A DNA stretch of 64,000 nucleotides from Caldilineaceae bacterium (lineage in GTDB: Bacteria; Chloroflexota; Anaerolineae; Caldilineales; Caldilineaceae), in NCBI GenBank assembly GCA_018003515.1, contig JAGNDO010000010.1, positions 48,646-112,645 of the forward strand, written 5' to 3'. The notes below the pieces were generated by a model. The model was not told the origin of the DNA, searched no databases, and saw nothing but the letters and a program-made list of their open reading frames with translations. The position numbers and the translations under genes are program-made. This document shows positions 17,736 to 26,115 of this stretch, in pieces (positions within the stretch are counted from its first letter, which is position 1; each line of letters begins with the position of its first letter).

Positions 17736-17810
17736 TGATTATGTGATTATGTGATTGGGAGATTGGGAGATTGGGAGATTGGGAGATTACAACGGCCAAA
17801 TCTCCCAATC
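17736..17810. repeat. GGGAGATT/GTGATTAT repeats upstream of pheA
   Basis: GTGATTAT words are followed by four GGGAGATT words, a short centre and AATCTCCCAATCTC, giving an imperfect hairpin. It runs directly into a 13-base tandem array. Confidence 0.85.
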
Positions 17811-17914
17811 TCTATCTCTACCCTCTATCTCTACCCTCTATCTCTACCCTCTATCTCTACCCTCTATCTCTACCCTCTATCTCTACCCTCTATCTCTACC
17901 CTCTATCTCTACCC
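17811..17914. repeat. 13-base tandem repeat, about 8 copies
   Basis: The unit TCTATCTCTACCC is repeated eight times without interruption, ending two bases before the aroH stop codon. On the transcribed strand it is a purine-rich GGGTAGAGATAGA array between aroH and pheA. Such an array is expected to vary in copy number between strains. Confidence 0.93.
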
Positions 17915-17915
17915 T

Positions 17916-18347
17916 CTACTTCGCTTCCCATCTTGCAAGCTGCTCGTCGATCCAGCGTTCCAGTTCATGCATGTCGATTTCGGGTAAATCGGCCTTGTCC
18001 GGGCGCAGGCTTTTGGCTTTTTCCAGATAGACGTGTTGGATCTCCTGGGGCGATTTGTCCGTATTCCAATGCAGAAGCACCCGCACGCACATGGGCAGGC
18101 TGCCCGGCACGGCCATCTCGTGACCACACATGAGGGGCACATCCATCCACCCCAACTGGCGGGCTGCCGTGGCCGGGAAGGCGGAGACCAGATCCGGCGT
18201 GGTGGTAAACAGGGCGCTGGCCAGATCATCCGCCCGCACGCCGTTGATGCGGATGATCAGGGCCAACATCTCCCGCGTCGCCCGCCAGATTTCATCGGGT
18301 GTATCCTCCGCCACGGTGGTGGCCCCGCGTATGCCTCGACAGATCAT
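17916..18347 (-). CDS. aroH: Monofunctional chorismate mutase, AroH class
   Basis: Protein of 143 residues converting chorismate to prephenate. It starts [20 protein letters not shown], the exact N-terminal pattern of the trimeric AroH family, and contains [17 protein letters not shown] and VRVLLHWNT with the conserved active-site Arg. It is about 15 residues longer than the Bacillus type because of a charged helix ([14 protein letters not shown]) at the C-terminus. GAGG lies 8 bases before the ATG. First structural gene of the aromatic operon, about 90 bases after the leader terminator. Confidence 0.94.
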   Translation of the reverse strand: MICRGIRGATTVAEDTPDEIWRATREMLALIIRINGVRADDLASALFTTTPDLVSAFPATAARQLGWMDVPLMCGHEMAVPGSLPMCVRVLLHWNTDKSPQEIQHVYLEKAKSLRPDKADLPEIDMHELERWIDEQLARWEAK

Positions 18348-18433
18348 GGAAAACCTCGAATTTTGGATTGTGGATTCTTGATTTTGGATTGAACGACGCC
18401 CGCCCCTCGCAATTCGCCCCTCGCCCCCCAAAT

Positions 18434-18466
18434 AAAAAAGCGAGGTGACTTAGGCGTCGCCTCGCT
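18434..18466 (-). terminator. Attenuator terminator of the aromatic operon
   Basis: On the minus strand AGCGAGGCGAC (18466-18456), a 6-base loop and GTCACCTCGCT (18449-18439) form an 11-pair stem with one mismatch, followed at once by a run of six T. It lies between the leader ORF stop and aroH, so it must be bypassed for the operon to be transcribed. A segment reading AGCGAAAGGTGAC at 18511-18499, overlapping the leader stop codon, can pair with the same 3' arm and could compete with the terminator. Confidence 0.75.
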
Positions 18467-18499
18467 TTCGTAGCGTGAATGGGGTCGGATGGGATCCGG

Positions 18500-18625
18500 T
18501 CACCTTTCGCTCTTCCCGCGGGACGCGCTCGTAAAGCCGCCAAAATAATAGCTAAACCAAAATTGCCCGGAAAATTGGGCAAAAGAAAACCCGCGTCCCA
18601 GGGAACGCGGGTTGGCAAACAGCAT
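18500..18625 (-). CDS. Aromatic-rich leader peptide of the aromatic amino acid operon
   Basis: A 41-codon ORF, or 66 codons if started from an in-frame ATG at 18700. It contains ten aromatic codons in a 19-residue stretch (seven Phe all as TTT, one Trp, two Tyr; residues read FSFAQFSGQFWFSYYFGGF), then stops 34 bases before an intrinsic terminator. TTT is unusual in this GC-rich window. The arrangement matches amino-acid attenuation leaders such as pheL: ribosome stalling on scarce aromatic tRNAs would alter RNA folding. The ATG at 18625 has GGGGAT five bases upstream; the ATG at 18700 has no visible ribosome site. A hairpin with a U-rich tail (18613-18581) within the ORF may act as a pause hairpin. 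Prediction only. Confidence 0.65.
   Translation of the reverse strand: MLFANPRSLGRGFSFAQFSGQFWFSYYFGGFTSASRGKSER
18581..18613 (-). terminator. Terminator-like or pause hairpin inside the leader
   Basis: On the minus strand AACCCGCGT and ACGCGGGTT (with further TCCC/GGGA pairing) form a strong stem followed by TTCTTTT. It falls just before the aromatic codon cluster of the leader ORF. In attenuators this position is typical of a pause structure, although it could terminate by itself. Confidence 0.6.
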
Positions 18626-18767
18626 CACATCCCCAGCCGGCTGGCTGTGGGTCAGGCTACGGGTCTGGGATTGACCGTGCTGGATGCTGGCGGTGGTCAT
18701 GGTTTGCTCGGCTGATACAGGCGGCGAGTTAAGAGAAGCATGTGCCCGGTGCCCGGGAATGTGGTAA

Positions 18768-18797
18768 AGAATAACACAGCCATTTTCCCGTTGTCAA
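18768..18797 (-). promoter_or_regulatory. Promoter of the aromatic operon leader
   Basis: On the minus strand TTGACA (18797-18792), an 18-base spacer and TATTCT (18773-18768). Transcription would start near 18761, leaving a leader of about 415 bases before aroH that contains the aromatic-rich ORF and two hairpins. Confidence 0.65.
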
Positions 18798-18826
18798 ACC
18801 ATCCCAGGACGCGATGGAGGGTCAAG

Positions 18827-18865
18827 CCAAGAGGTCGAGCTTTTGGGAAAAGCCCGACCTCTTGG
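18827..18865. terminator. Terminator-like hairpin after the secreted-protein gene
   Basis: CCAAGAGGTCGAGCTTTT pairs with AAAAGCCCGACCTCTTGG with a 3-base loop and one mismatch. It begins 9 bases past the stop codon of the large secreted protein and precedes the aromatic promoter. The T-rich part is within the stem rather than after it. Confidence 0.6.
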
Positions 18866-18873
18866 TTTGGCCC

Positions 18874-21800
18874 CTACCGCCGCACCAGAGGCAGATAGAC
18901 AAGGTTTTGCGCCGGTTGGGCCTGGGTGACGATGATGGTGGCCTGGTGAATGGGCGACGCGCCATCCGCATAGGTGTAGGTGTCCACGGTGTCCAGTTGA
19001 TGCTTGTAGCTTTCGCCCCCAGCCAGGAGACCGCTGTCCCAGCTAGCCATCGGCGCGAAGGTGGGTGCATTGGCTTCGGCACGGCTGGCCGTGGGATTAA
19101 GGGTAAAACTGGTGCTGGTGTGTTCGCCGCTGTCCACATTCACCCACTCGATGATGCTACCCGCAGGCACGGTCAGCACCGCCGGGTCAAAACCGTTGGG
19201 GCCGACGCTGATCACATAGTCGGCCTTTTTTTCCACCAGTGGGGTGAGGGGGATGTTGCGCTCTACCGGCGTATCCACCACCACCAGATCCTCTGTGCGA
19301 TAGGGCTGATAACCCTGTCCCCACGCCTCCACCCGGAAGGTACCGGCGGGGGTGAAGAAGCTGAAATAGCCGTCATCCCCGGTGGTTTGGGGGTTGATCT
19401 GGCCAAAGTCCGCGGCGGCCCATTGGCTGAAGATCGCGGCCCCGCCCACACCCGTCCCGTCGCTTTGGGCCTGGAAACAGGTCGCCACAGATAAGGGGAT
19501 GGGCTTGCCCGTGGTCAGATCGTAGATCACCCCTTCGGGATCGATCAGCACCGTGCCGTCGGAGCAAATTTTGATCTTGGCGCAGGTGACGCACAGCTTC
19601 ATGCTGCCGCTGACCGGCTTGTCGGTGGATGTGGTGAAGACGCCCGTATAGACGCTATCCTTGTCCGGGTCGGTGAGGGGGATCTCGCTGCCGTCGGTCA
19701 AGGTCAGGGCCACCACCCCGTCCCCCGCGCCGCAGCAGAGGGTGACGCTGACCGTATAGGTCTGCCCAGGTCGCAGGAAGATCTGCCAGCCCGTGGCGTC
19801 CGTGCGGCCATCCGGCCCCTTGGGCGTGCGGGCACTTCCGGCCGGGTCGCTGAAGGTGAGGCTCATGGGACTCCAGCTCAGGCTGTGGTCCACCTTGACC
19901 AGCACCGTGGGCGAGGGCGAACTGGTCAGACCGCCGAAGCGGGCCACGGCATAGAGGGTGTTGTCCCCGTCGGTGAAGTAACCGTCGTAGGCCCAATGGC
20001 CCAGGCCGTCGGCCTTGGCCGTGCCAGCGAGAAAACTGTTAATGTAGATATCCACGTTCGTGTTGGGGTAGGCCCGGCCCACGACTTTCAACATGCCATC
20101 GCAGACCGTGCCGGGGATGGGATAGGTGATGACCGGGGGTAGCAATGGCACGGTAAGCGTGACCGTGCGCAGGTTGTCGTTCGGGTTGGCGTCCGGCGTG
20201 TCGCTGGTGATGCGGACGGTGTTGGTCAGAATGGTTCCCGGCGGGGTAGTCGAGGCGATGACATGGGTGGAGATCAGAATGACACCGGTCTTGCCCACGC
20301 CAAGGGTGCCCAGGGTATAGTCGAGGTACTGGGCGGCGGGCTGGGTGGCGGGGAAAGCAGGCACACTGCGCTCGCTGACCAGACTTTGGGGGACTTCAAA
20401 CTTGTCGGCCACATGCACGTTGACCGCGTCTGCGCTACCCACGTTGGCATAGTCCACAATCCAACGGATCCGCCACACACCTCCACCGTCTTCTCCCGCA
20501 GAAACCACACTACCAAGTTGGGGTAGAATGCGCCCCTGTTTGCGCACCACCAGATCCGGCTGGCGCTGGTCCACGGGCAGGATCAAGTAGTCCTCGGTCT
20601 CCCCAAGCAGGAAACCACCCAAAGGACCATGCCCGTCGCCATAGCCCCCGACCCCCTTTTCGGAAGGACGTTCGCTGAGGCTGACCCGCAGCCAGGCCGA
20701 ACTGTCCGCCCTCTCCGCAGGCCAGGAGACCGGCCCGCTGGTGGGGATGACCAAAGTGTGCAGCCCCGGTCCCAGGGTGACGGCGTCCACCGGGTGGTCG
20801 ATAACGATGTGTTCCGGGGTGTCGAAGAGGCTGGGGCCGCCCAGACCGCAGGCGTCCACATCACCCCAACTGCCGTTGCGGTTGCTGTCCAGCCAGATGT
20901 TGAGATAGCCAACCTTCTCCGTCTCGGCCAGGAGGGTGAGGGCCAGGGGCGAGATGAAGATCTGCACCTTGAGTGCGCCGGGTTTGCAGTGGGTGAAGCT
21001 GGCTGAAGCCAGATCCAGCCCGTCGTCGTGGCGATCCTGGTCGGCCAGGTTGATGGGGGGCTGGATGTTGTTGGCCCCGTCCGTGTCCGGCCCAGTGTCG
21101 GCCTCGCTTTCCAGGCTGACCGCCCGGCCCAGGTGGAAGGGGAGGGCCAGCCGGTGATACGGCCCCGGTGCGCCCGGTCCATCGGCCACGGTGGGGAAGC
21201 GGGCGGGGAGGCCACCTTCCACGGTCATGGTCCCGCTGCCCGTGGCGGAGAAGTGGTTGGTGCTGTCCGGCGCGTCCCCCAGATCTCGGCAGGCCAGCAT
21301 GACCGTGACCGGATTGCTGGTACCGATGGCACCCTGGCTGCTCCAAATGGCCCGGTTGATCAGGATGTCGTCGCAGCCCACTTGATCCGAGACTTTGGCC
21401 CGGATCAGCAGACGCATGGAAGTCGCCTCCGTGTTGCCGCCCAAGTCCGTCCGCCAGATCACTTTGCGCCCATCATCCACAATAGAGGCCGCGCCGTTTT
21501 GGGTGGTCACACCCGTGGCGATCACCCCGGTGGGCAGGGTATCGGTGATCAGGACTTGATAGAATTTCTGGTCCAAATTGGCCAGATCCAGGCTGTAGAA
21601 AAGCTCCTCGCCGGGCAGGACGGTATAGTCGAGCAGTTGGGCCGTCTCGCCGTTCTGGTTGGCCAGGAGGCTTTTGTGCAGCTCAATCTGGGGCTGGTCG
21701 CCGGGCAGATGCAGATAGTCCTCGGTCTCGCCCAGGGCAAAGACGGCGGGATGTCTGGGGCCCCGGCCATCGCCATAGTTTTGACCCTGCACCCACACGG

Positions 21801-23088
21801 CCTTCTGTTCACTCAAGGTGAAGCGCACCCAGGCTTGCTCGCCAAGTTTATCGTCCATCACCAACCCAGTGGGCACGGTAAAATCTTGGAAGCCCGCCGT
21901 AATCAGACTGGTGTCGATCAAATGATCCCGCACGATCCACTCGGAGGCAAAGGTCTGGCCCCCGGTAACTGGCGGCGGGCAGGACTTGGCATCGGACCAG
22001 TCCCCATCCCGGTTGCCGTCAAACCAGACGTTGAGATAGAGACGACCAGGCTGGGCGTTGGGCTGCTTGGCCACCCGCACGGTCAGGGAGGCTTCCCGGC
22101 AATCTTGGAAGGCCATCTCCCGGTTGAGCCAGCCGTCGTCGCCCTGGTCCTGGTCGGCCACATCCGCGCCCCCATTGAGGATATTGTTGCCCATATCCTG
22201 GTCCGGTCCCCGGTCGGCCTCGGGTTCGATGGTCACCCGCAGCCCCAGCCAGGCCATGCGGGGATCCTGGTGCAGAGGACCGCTGGCCGCACTGGCCGGC
22301 GCGCTGGCGGGCAGATCCCAGACCGTGGGGAAGCGGCCCGGCACCCCGGCATAGGCCGTGTTGGTGAGGCCGAAATGGTTGTCCAGGCTGTCCGGCGCGT
22401 CTCCCAGGTCGGCCCGATAGTAGACATCCGCGGGGACTTGGGCTTCGTCGTTGTTGGGGTTGAGATCCCCGTAGACGCTAATGCGCGCCCGGTTGGTGAT
22501 CAGGGCGGTGGCGGTCTGCTCCACGGTCACATAAACCCGCACGCTGCGTTCCTCACCGACCTGGAGATCGTTCTTGTATTCGCACACCACCTCCCCGCCC
22601 TCGCTCTGGCCGGTGATCAGGCGGCATGTCCAACCGCTGCCCTCAAACCCGCCATACTTCAGTCCCACGGGCAGGGTGTCGGTCACGACCAGGGGGGCAT
22701 GGACATAGACCGCGCCTTCGTTGCGCACGGTCAGGGTATAGACGCTGTTCTCTCCCCGGTAGAGTACGCCGATGTGCCCTTTGTAGCAGCCCACGTCACA
22801 CTGGGCCAGGGGCGCATTGGCATCCCCGCCCAGATCGAGAACGCTAAAAGGGCCGTTCGGGTCCAGGCCGAAGCTCGCCCGATCCGGGTTAACGACGCCG
22901 CCGCAGTTGTGGCCGGAGACATCCGCGGGATCAACGCCCAGATCGGCAACCGGTGCGTCGCTCTGGGCCAGGATAGCCGCAGGCAGAAGGATGAACAACA
23001 GGATCGTCAAAGCCAATACCGTGGCCAGACGAGCAAATCGGCTCGGCAAAAGATGGGGGCGGCTTGGAATTATGGTAGAGAGAGACAT
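18874..23088 (-). CDS. Large secreted protein with DUF11 and GEVED domains and a C-terminal cupredoxin-like domain
   Basis: Protein of 1404 residues, from an ATG preceded by AAGGAG. Residues 1-42 are a signal peptide (FARLATVLALTILLFILLP...AILAQ). Next come a DUF11-type beta domain (about 90-200), a GEVED domain starting DLGDAPDSLDNHFG with Asp-rich calcium-like loops (GNRDGDWSD), a second DUF11 domain, a second GEVED domain starting DLGDAPDSTNHFS, a third DUF11 domain, Ig-like and carboxypeptidase-regulatory-like modules, and a terminal cupredoxin-like domain (PNGFDPAVLTVPAGSIIEWVN, EHTSTSF). The cupredoxin lacks the usual Cys ligand: the expected Cys segment reads YTYADGASPIHQATI. The C-terminus is VYLPLVRR, a tail common on exported Anaerolineae proteins. 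Probably a cell-surface or matrix protein; it follows the CHAT/anti-sigma/sigma genes. Confidence 0.88.
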   Translation of the reverse strand: MSLSTIIPSRPHLLPSRFARLATVLALTILLFILLPAAILAQSDAPVADLGVDPADVSGHNCGGVVNPDRASFGLDPNGPFSVLDLGGDANAPLAQCDVGCYKGHIGVLYRGENSVYTLTVRNEGAVYVHAPLVVTDTLPVGLKYGGFEGSGWTCRLITGQSEGGEVVCEYKNDLQVGEERSVRVYVTVEQTATALITNRARISVYGDLNPNNDEAQVPADVYYRADLGDAPDSLDNHFGLTNTAYAGVPGRFPTVWDLPASAPASAASGPLHQDPRMAWLGLRVTIEPEADRGPDQDMGNNILNGGADVADQDQGDDGWLNREMAFQDCREASLTVRVAKQPNAQPGRLYLNVWFDGNRDGDWSDAKSCPPPVTGGQTFASEWIVRDHLIDTSLITAGFQDFTVPTGLVMDDKLGEQAWVRFTLSEQKAVWVQGQNYGDGRGPRHPAVFALGETEDYLHLPGDQPQIELHKSLLANQNGETAQLLDYTVLPGEELFYSLDLANLDQKFYQVLITDTLPTGVIATGVTTQNGAASIVDDGRKVIWRTDLGGNTEATSMRLLIRAKVSDQVGCDDILINRAIWSSQGAIGTSNPVTVMLACRDLGDAPDSTNHFSATGSGTMTVEGGLPARFPTVADGPGAPGPYHRLALPFHLGRAVSLESEADTGPDTDGANNIQPPINLADQDRHDDGLDLASASFTHCKPGALKVQIFISPLALTLLAETEKVGYLNIWLDSNRNGSWGDVDACGLGGPSLFDTPEHIVIDHPVDAVTLGPGLHTLVIPTSGPVSWPAERADSSAWLRVSLSERPSEKGVGGYGDGHGPLGGFLLGETEDYLILPVDQRQPDLVVRKQGRILPQLGSVVSAGEDGGGVWRIRWIVDYANVGSADAVNVHVADKFEVPQSLVSERSVPAFPATQPAAQYLDYTLGTLGVGKTGVILISTHVIASTTPPGTILTNTVRITSDTPDANPNDNLRTVTLTVPLLPPVITYPIPGTVCDGMLKVVGRAYPNTNVDIYINSFLAGTAKADGLGHWAYDGYFTDGDNTLYAVARFGGLTSSPSPTVLVKVDHSLSWSPMSLTFSDPAGSARTPKGPDGRTDATGWQIFLRPGQTYTVSVTLCCGAGDGVVALTLTDGSEIPLTDPDKDSVYTGVFTTSTDKPVSGSMKLCVTCAKIKICSDGTVLIDPEGVIYDLTTGKPIPLSVATCFQAQSDGTGVGGAAIFSQWAAADFGQINPQTTGDDGYFSFFTPAGTFRVEAWGQGYQPYRTEDLVVVDTPVERNIPLTPLVEKKADYVISVGPNGFDPAVLTVPAGSIIEWVNVDSGEHTSTSFTLNPTASRAEANAPTFAPMASWDSGLLAGGESYKHQLDTVDTYTYADGASPIHQATIIVTQAQPAQNLVYLPLVRR

Positions 23089-23211
23089 GGGATGACTCCT
23101 TGGGTGTGGTTGACCAGAACGCGCTGGAACGGATCTTTGACTCACTCAACGAAGAACGGGGAGGTTCGCAGACAGGCTTCAACGTGAGTTCAACCGAACG
23201 GGGGACCGATC

Positions 23212-26115
23212 TTACCCTTGGATGTTGATAAATCCGGCCCAGGTGAACGGGTGGGGGGTGCGCTGCATGGCCTGGAGTTGGGCCGCCCGCAAGGCGGTGC
23301 CGGGCTGGGTGAGTCTATTTTGAACCAGATGGGCGTAAAAATCAACCATGAGATTGGCGGAGGCCTGATCCGCCACCTTCCACAGGCTGACCACCAGCCC
23401 CGTGGCCCCGGCGGCCAGGAAGCCCCGGCCCATGCCCAGCAACCCGCCACCCCTTGGCTCTCCCCGCCCGGTCTCGCAGGCGCTGAGTACCACCAGGGGG
23501 CGCATAGGCAGGGAGATCTCGTAGAGATCCGCCACGGTCAAGCGGGCGTCGGCCAGACGCATCCACGAGAAGAGGGGGTTGTCCGGGCGAAAGGTGGCGT
23601 GGGTGGCCAGGTGCAGCAGGGTGCAGGATCGGCTGGCCTGGCGGAAGGCGGCCATGCTGGCGGCCTCCTCCACCAGCACATGGGTGGACAGGGCCGGGGC
23701 CAAGGTGGCGGCCACCTGTCTGGCCTCTGCGGGGGAGTGGTGCAGACGCCCCCCATCGCTATAGCCCAGGATGAGGGCCTGACCAGGGCCAGAATTCTGA
23801 TCCGGTTCTGGGGCCACCGGGTGCAACAACACATCCGGCGCAGAGAGGTGAACAAATTCATACTGCGCGACCAGGTGTTCTTTTCCATCGTAAAAAGCGG
23901 CCACAGGCAGATCATGCCAGCCGGGGGGGAGGAGCAGATAGACCCGTTTGCGACCGGCCATCTGGTTGGCAACGGGGGCGATGAGGGCGGCGTGGAGGCG
24001 GGAGAGGAGGGCGGTCACGGTGCCCATGCCCTCGTTGCCACCCCGGCTGCTCACATGCTCCATCTGAAAACGCCAAGCCCGCAACAGGCGCAGCAAGGCC
24101 CCTTCTGGCACCAAATCCGAGACCAAATGGGTCTGGGTTTGGCTTACCACCACCACATGAAAGACGCCTTGGGTCACAAAAAAGTGGAGCAATAGCTCGT
24201 CCGCTTGCAGGCTGGCGCGCAAGCGGCGGGCAAAATCCTGCGCCTGTTTGCCCAAATCCACCAGGGGCACAAGCCCGGCAGGGGAGGGCGCGGTGTCCCC
24301 CAGATTGCGGCGCACTTGGCGGCGGCGGGTCAGTTCGGCCAGGCGCTCCTCCACATGGGCCAGACGCTTGGGCAGATCTTCATCCTCGCTCTGGCGGCCG
24401 GGATGCGTGACATCAAAGGGGCGCTCCAACTTGGTTTGCACCCAATGCCACTGCTCGCGCAAAGTCTGTATTTGATTTTGTAAATGGCGATCCGCTGGGG
24501 TGAACACCCTGGTCCCGGTGTCGGTGACGGGGCCCAAGTGGGAAAAGGGGGCGGACGCGGCCAAGTTGAGCGCAAAGAAGACCTGATCCGGGGTGCCCAT
24601 GCGCTGATTGAGCCGGATCAGGTCAGCGTACAGGGGCAGCTTGTCCTCCATAAAGCCCATCTGAAATTCGTCCACGGGCAGCCGGGCGCGCAGATTTTCC
24701 ACGCCTTGGATAGCCGTGCGCAATTCCTGGCAGGCCAGGGCCAACTCACCCTGTTGCTCGTGGATCTGGGCCTGGAGATGATGGGCCTGGATGCTCAGAT
24801 CCGCCAAGGGGTGACGTTGCAGGATGGCCAGGGCGCTCTGCACCTGGACCGCGGCCTGGGCGGAGGAGGCATCCTCGGCCAGCAAGGATCGGGCCTGGAT
24901 CAGATGCAGACGGGCGGCCAAGCTGGGCCAGGCCGCGGGGTCAATTTGTGCGGCCACCCGGCGAGCCAGACGGCGGGCGGTTTGGGGTCGTCCCTGGGCC
25001 AGGGCAAGCTGTGCCCGATCCGCGTCCAGCAGGTGGATGCGCGCATGGGCTTTTTGCTGATAGAGCAGCCGTCGGGCCTTGGCCAACAGCCGATCCGCTT
25101 CGGGGAAGATGCCCAGGCGCTGATAGCCGACCCCCTGAACCATCAAAGCCTGGGCCTGCTGCCAGCGGGTGGCGGAACGGCGCAAAGACTGACCGGCCAG
25201 GGTGATGGTTTCGTGGAGCAGGTTGAGTTCCCGGTAGACGAAGGAGCGGTAGAGATCGACCAGGGCCACATCCGTGGGGTTGGGGATGGCGGCGAAGCCG
25301 CTGCGGGCCTCCTCCAACCGGTGCAGGGCGCTCTGATATTGGCCCCGGCGATAGGCCAGCCGCCCCAGGTTGAGGTCGGCCCGGGCCACTTCTTGATGCT
25401 GTTCGGTCTGGGCCAGGACTGTGCGGGCGTCCAGCAACAAAGCTTCGGCCCGATCAAATTGGTCCATCTCCTCCAACACATTGGCTCGGTTGATCTCCAT
25501 GCGGGCGGTCTGCACTTGATCGCCCAGGGTCACAAAGAGCGCCCGGCCCCGCTCATAGGCGGCCAGGGCCTGGGCCGGTTCGCCCAACTGTTGCCAGGCG
25601 GATCCCACGTTCATCTCCAAGATTGCCAACTCGCCCCACGCCTCATCACCCAAGGCCAGACATTGGGTGCGGGCCTCTTGGGCCAGGGCCAGGGCGGCCC
25701 GATAGTCGCCCATCTCCTGGATCACCCCCACCTGGCTGATGCGCAGACCGATCACTCGGCGCTGTTGGCCTTGCTGGGCATAGATGCGTTCGGCGCGCTG
25801 ATAGGCATCCAGGGCTTCGTCGTAGCGGGAAAGGTAGAAGAGGGCGTTGCCCTGCACCCAATCGGCCAGGGCGATGGCCGTGGGGGAAGCCATCCCCTGG
25901 GCCGCGGCCTGGGTGGTCAGGGCGATCTCCAAGGCCCGGTGGGCGTTGCGCAACAGCTCCGCGCTGACCCGGCGGGCCAGGACACGGATGATCTCAATGG
26001 TGAGGTGGGGGCGCAGATCGGCCAGCACGGCGGGGAAAGTGGGCTGACCGTAAGCGGTCATCAGCTTTGTTGCCACCTGCTCGTCAAATTCCAGATCCGC
26101 CGGAGAATCAATCAT
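23212..26115 (-). CDS. TPR-repeat protein with C-terminal CHAT caspase-like protease domain
   Basis: Protein of 967 residues. Residues about 50-530 are tetratricopeptide-type helical repeats (for example ALFYLSRYDEALDAYQRAERIYAQQGQ). Residues about 670-967 are a CHAT domain with the catalytic His in TLLHLATHATF (about 838) and Cys in VVLSACETG (about 879), followed by GGGLLGMGRGFLAAGATGLVVSLW. CHAT proteins are caspase/separase-like cysteine proteases; TPR-CHAT proteins include the Csx29 protease of type III-E CRISPR systems. There is no signal peptide, so it should be cytoplasmic. It overlaps the anti-sigma gene by 4 bases (ATGA) and precedes the secreted protein, so it may process one of these partners. 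Confidence 0.93.
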   Translation of the reverse strand: MIDSPADLEFDEQVATKLMTAYGQPTFPAVLADLRPHLTIEIIRVLARRVSAELLRNAHRALEIALTTQAAAQGMASPTAIALADWVQGNALFYLSRYDEALDAYQRAERIYAQQGQQRRVIGLRISQVGVIQEMGDYRAALALAQEARTQCLALGDEAWGELAILEMNVGSAWQQLGEPAQALAAYERGRALFVTLGDQVQTARMEINRANVLEEMDQFDRAEALLLDARTVLAQTEQHQEVARADLNLGRLAYRRGQYQSALHRLEEARSGFAAIPNPTDVALVDLYRSFVYRELNLLHETITLAGQSLRRSATRWQQAQALMVQGVGYQRLGIFPEADRLLAKARRLLYQQKAHARIHLLDADRAQLALAQGRPQTARRLARRVAAQIDPAAWPSLAARLHLIQARSLLAEDASSAQAAVQVQSALAILQRHPLADLSIQAHHLQAQIHEQQGELALACQELRTAIQGVENLRARLPVDEFQMGFMEDKLPLYADLIRLNQRMGTPDQVFFALNLAASAPFSHLGPVTDTGTRVFTPADRHLQNQIQTLREQWHWVQTKLERPFDVTHPGRQSEDEDLPKRLAHVEERLAELTRRRQVRRNLGDTAPSPAGLVPLVDLGKQAQDFARRLRASLQADELLLHFFVTQGVFHVVVVSQTQTHLVSDLVPEGALLRLLRAWRFQMEHVSSRGGNEGMGTVTALLSRLHAALIAPVANQMAGRKRVYLLLPPGWHDLPVAAFYDGKEHLVAQYEFVHLSAPDVLLHPVAPEPDQNSGPGQALILGYSDGGRLHHSPAEARQVAATLAPALSTHVLVEEAASMAAFRQASRSCTLLHLATHATFRPDNPLFSWMRLADARLTVADLYEISLPMRPLVVLSACETGRGEPRGGGLLGMGRGFLAAGATGLVVSLWKVADQASANLMVDFYAHLVQNRLTQPGTALRAAQLQAMQRTPHPFTWAGFINIQG

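Noticed and set aside
17811..17914. Tandem array considered as CRISPR
   Set aside because: The unit is 13 bases with no spacers and no cas genes nearby.
18434..18760. T-box riboswitch for the aromatic operon
   Set aside because: No T-box core (AGGGTGGNACCGCG) was found, and the aromatic codon cluster with a downstream terminator explains the leader better.
21028..23187. 719-codon plus-strand frame opposite the secreted protein
   Set aside because: Antisense shadow; the minus strand has a signal peptide, repeated domains and a known C-terminal motif.
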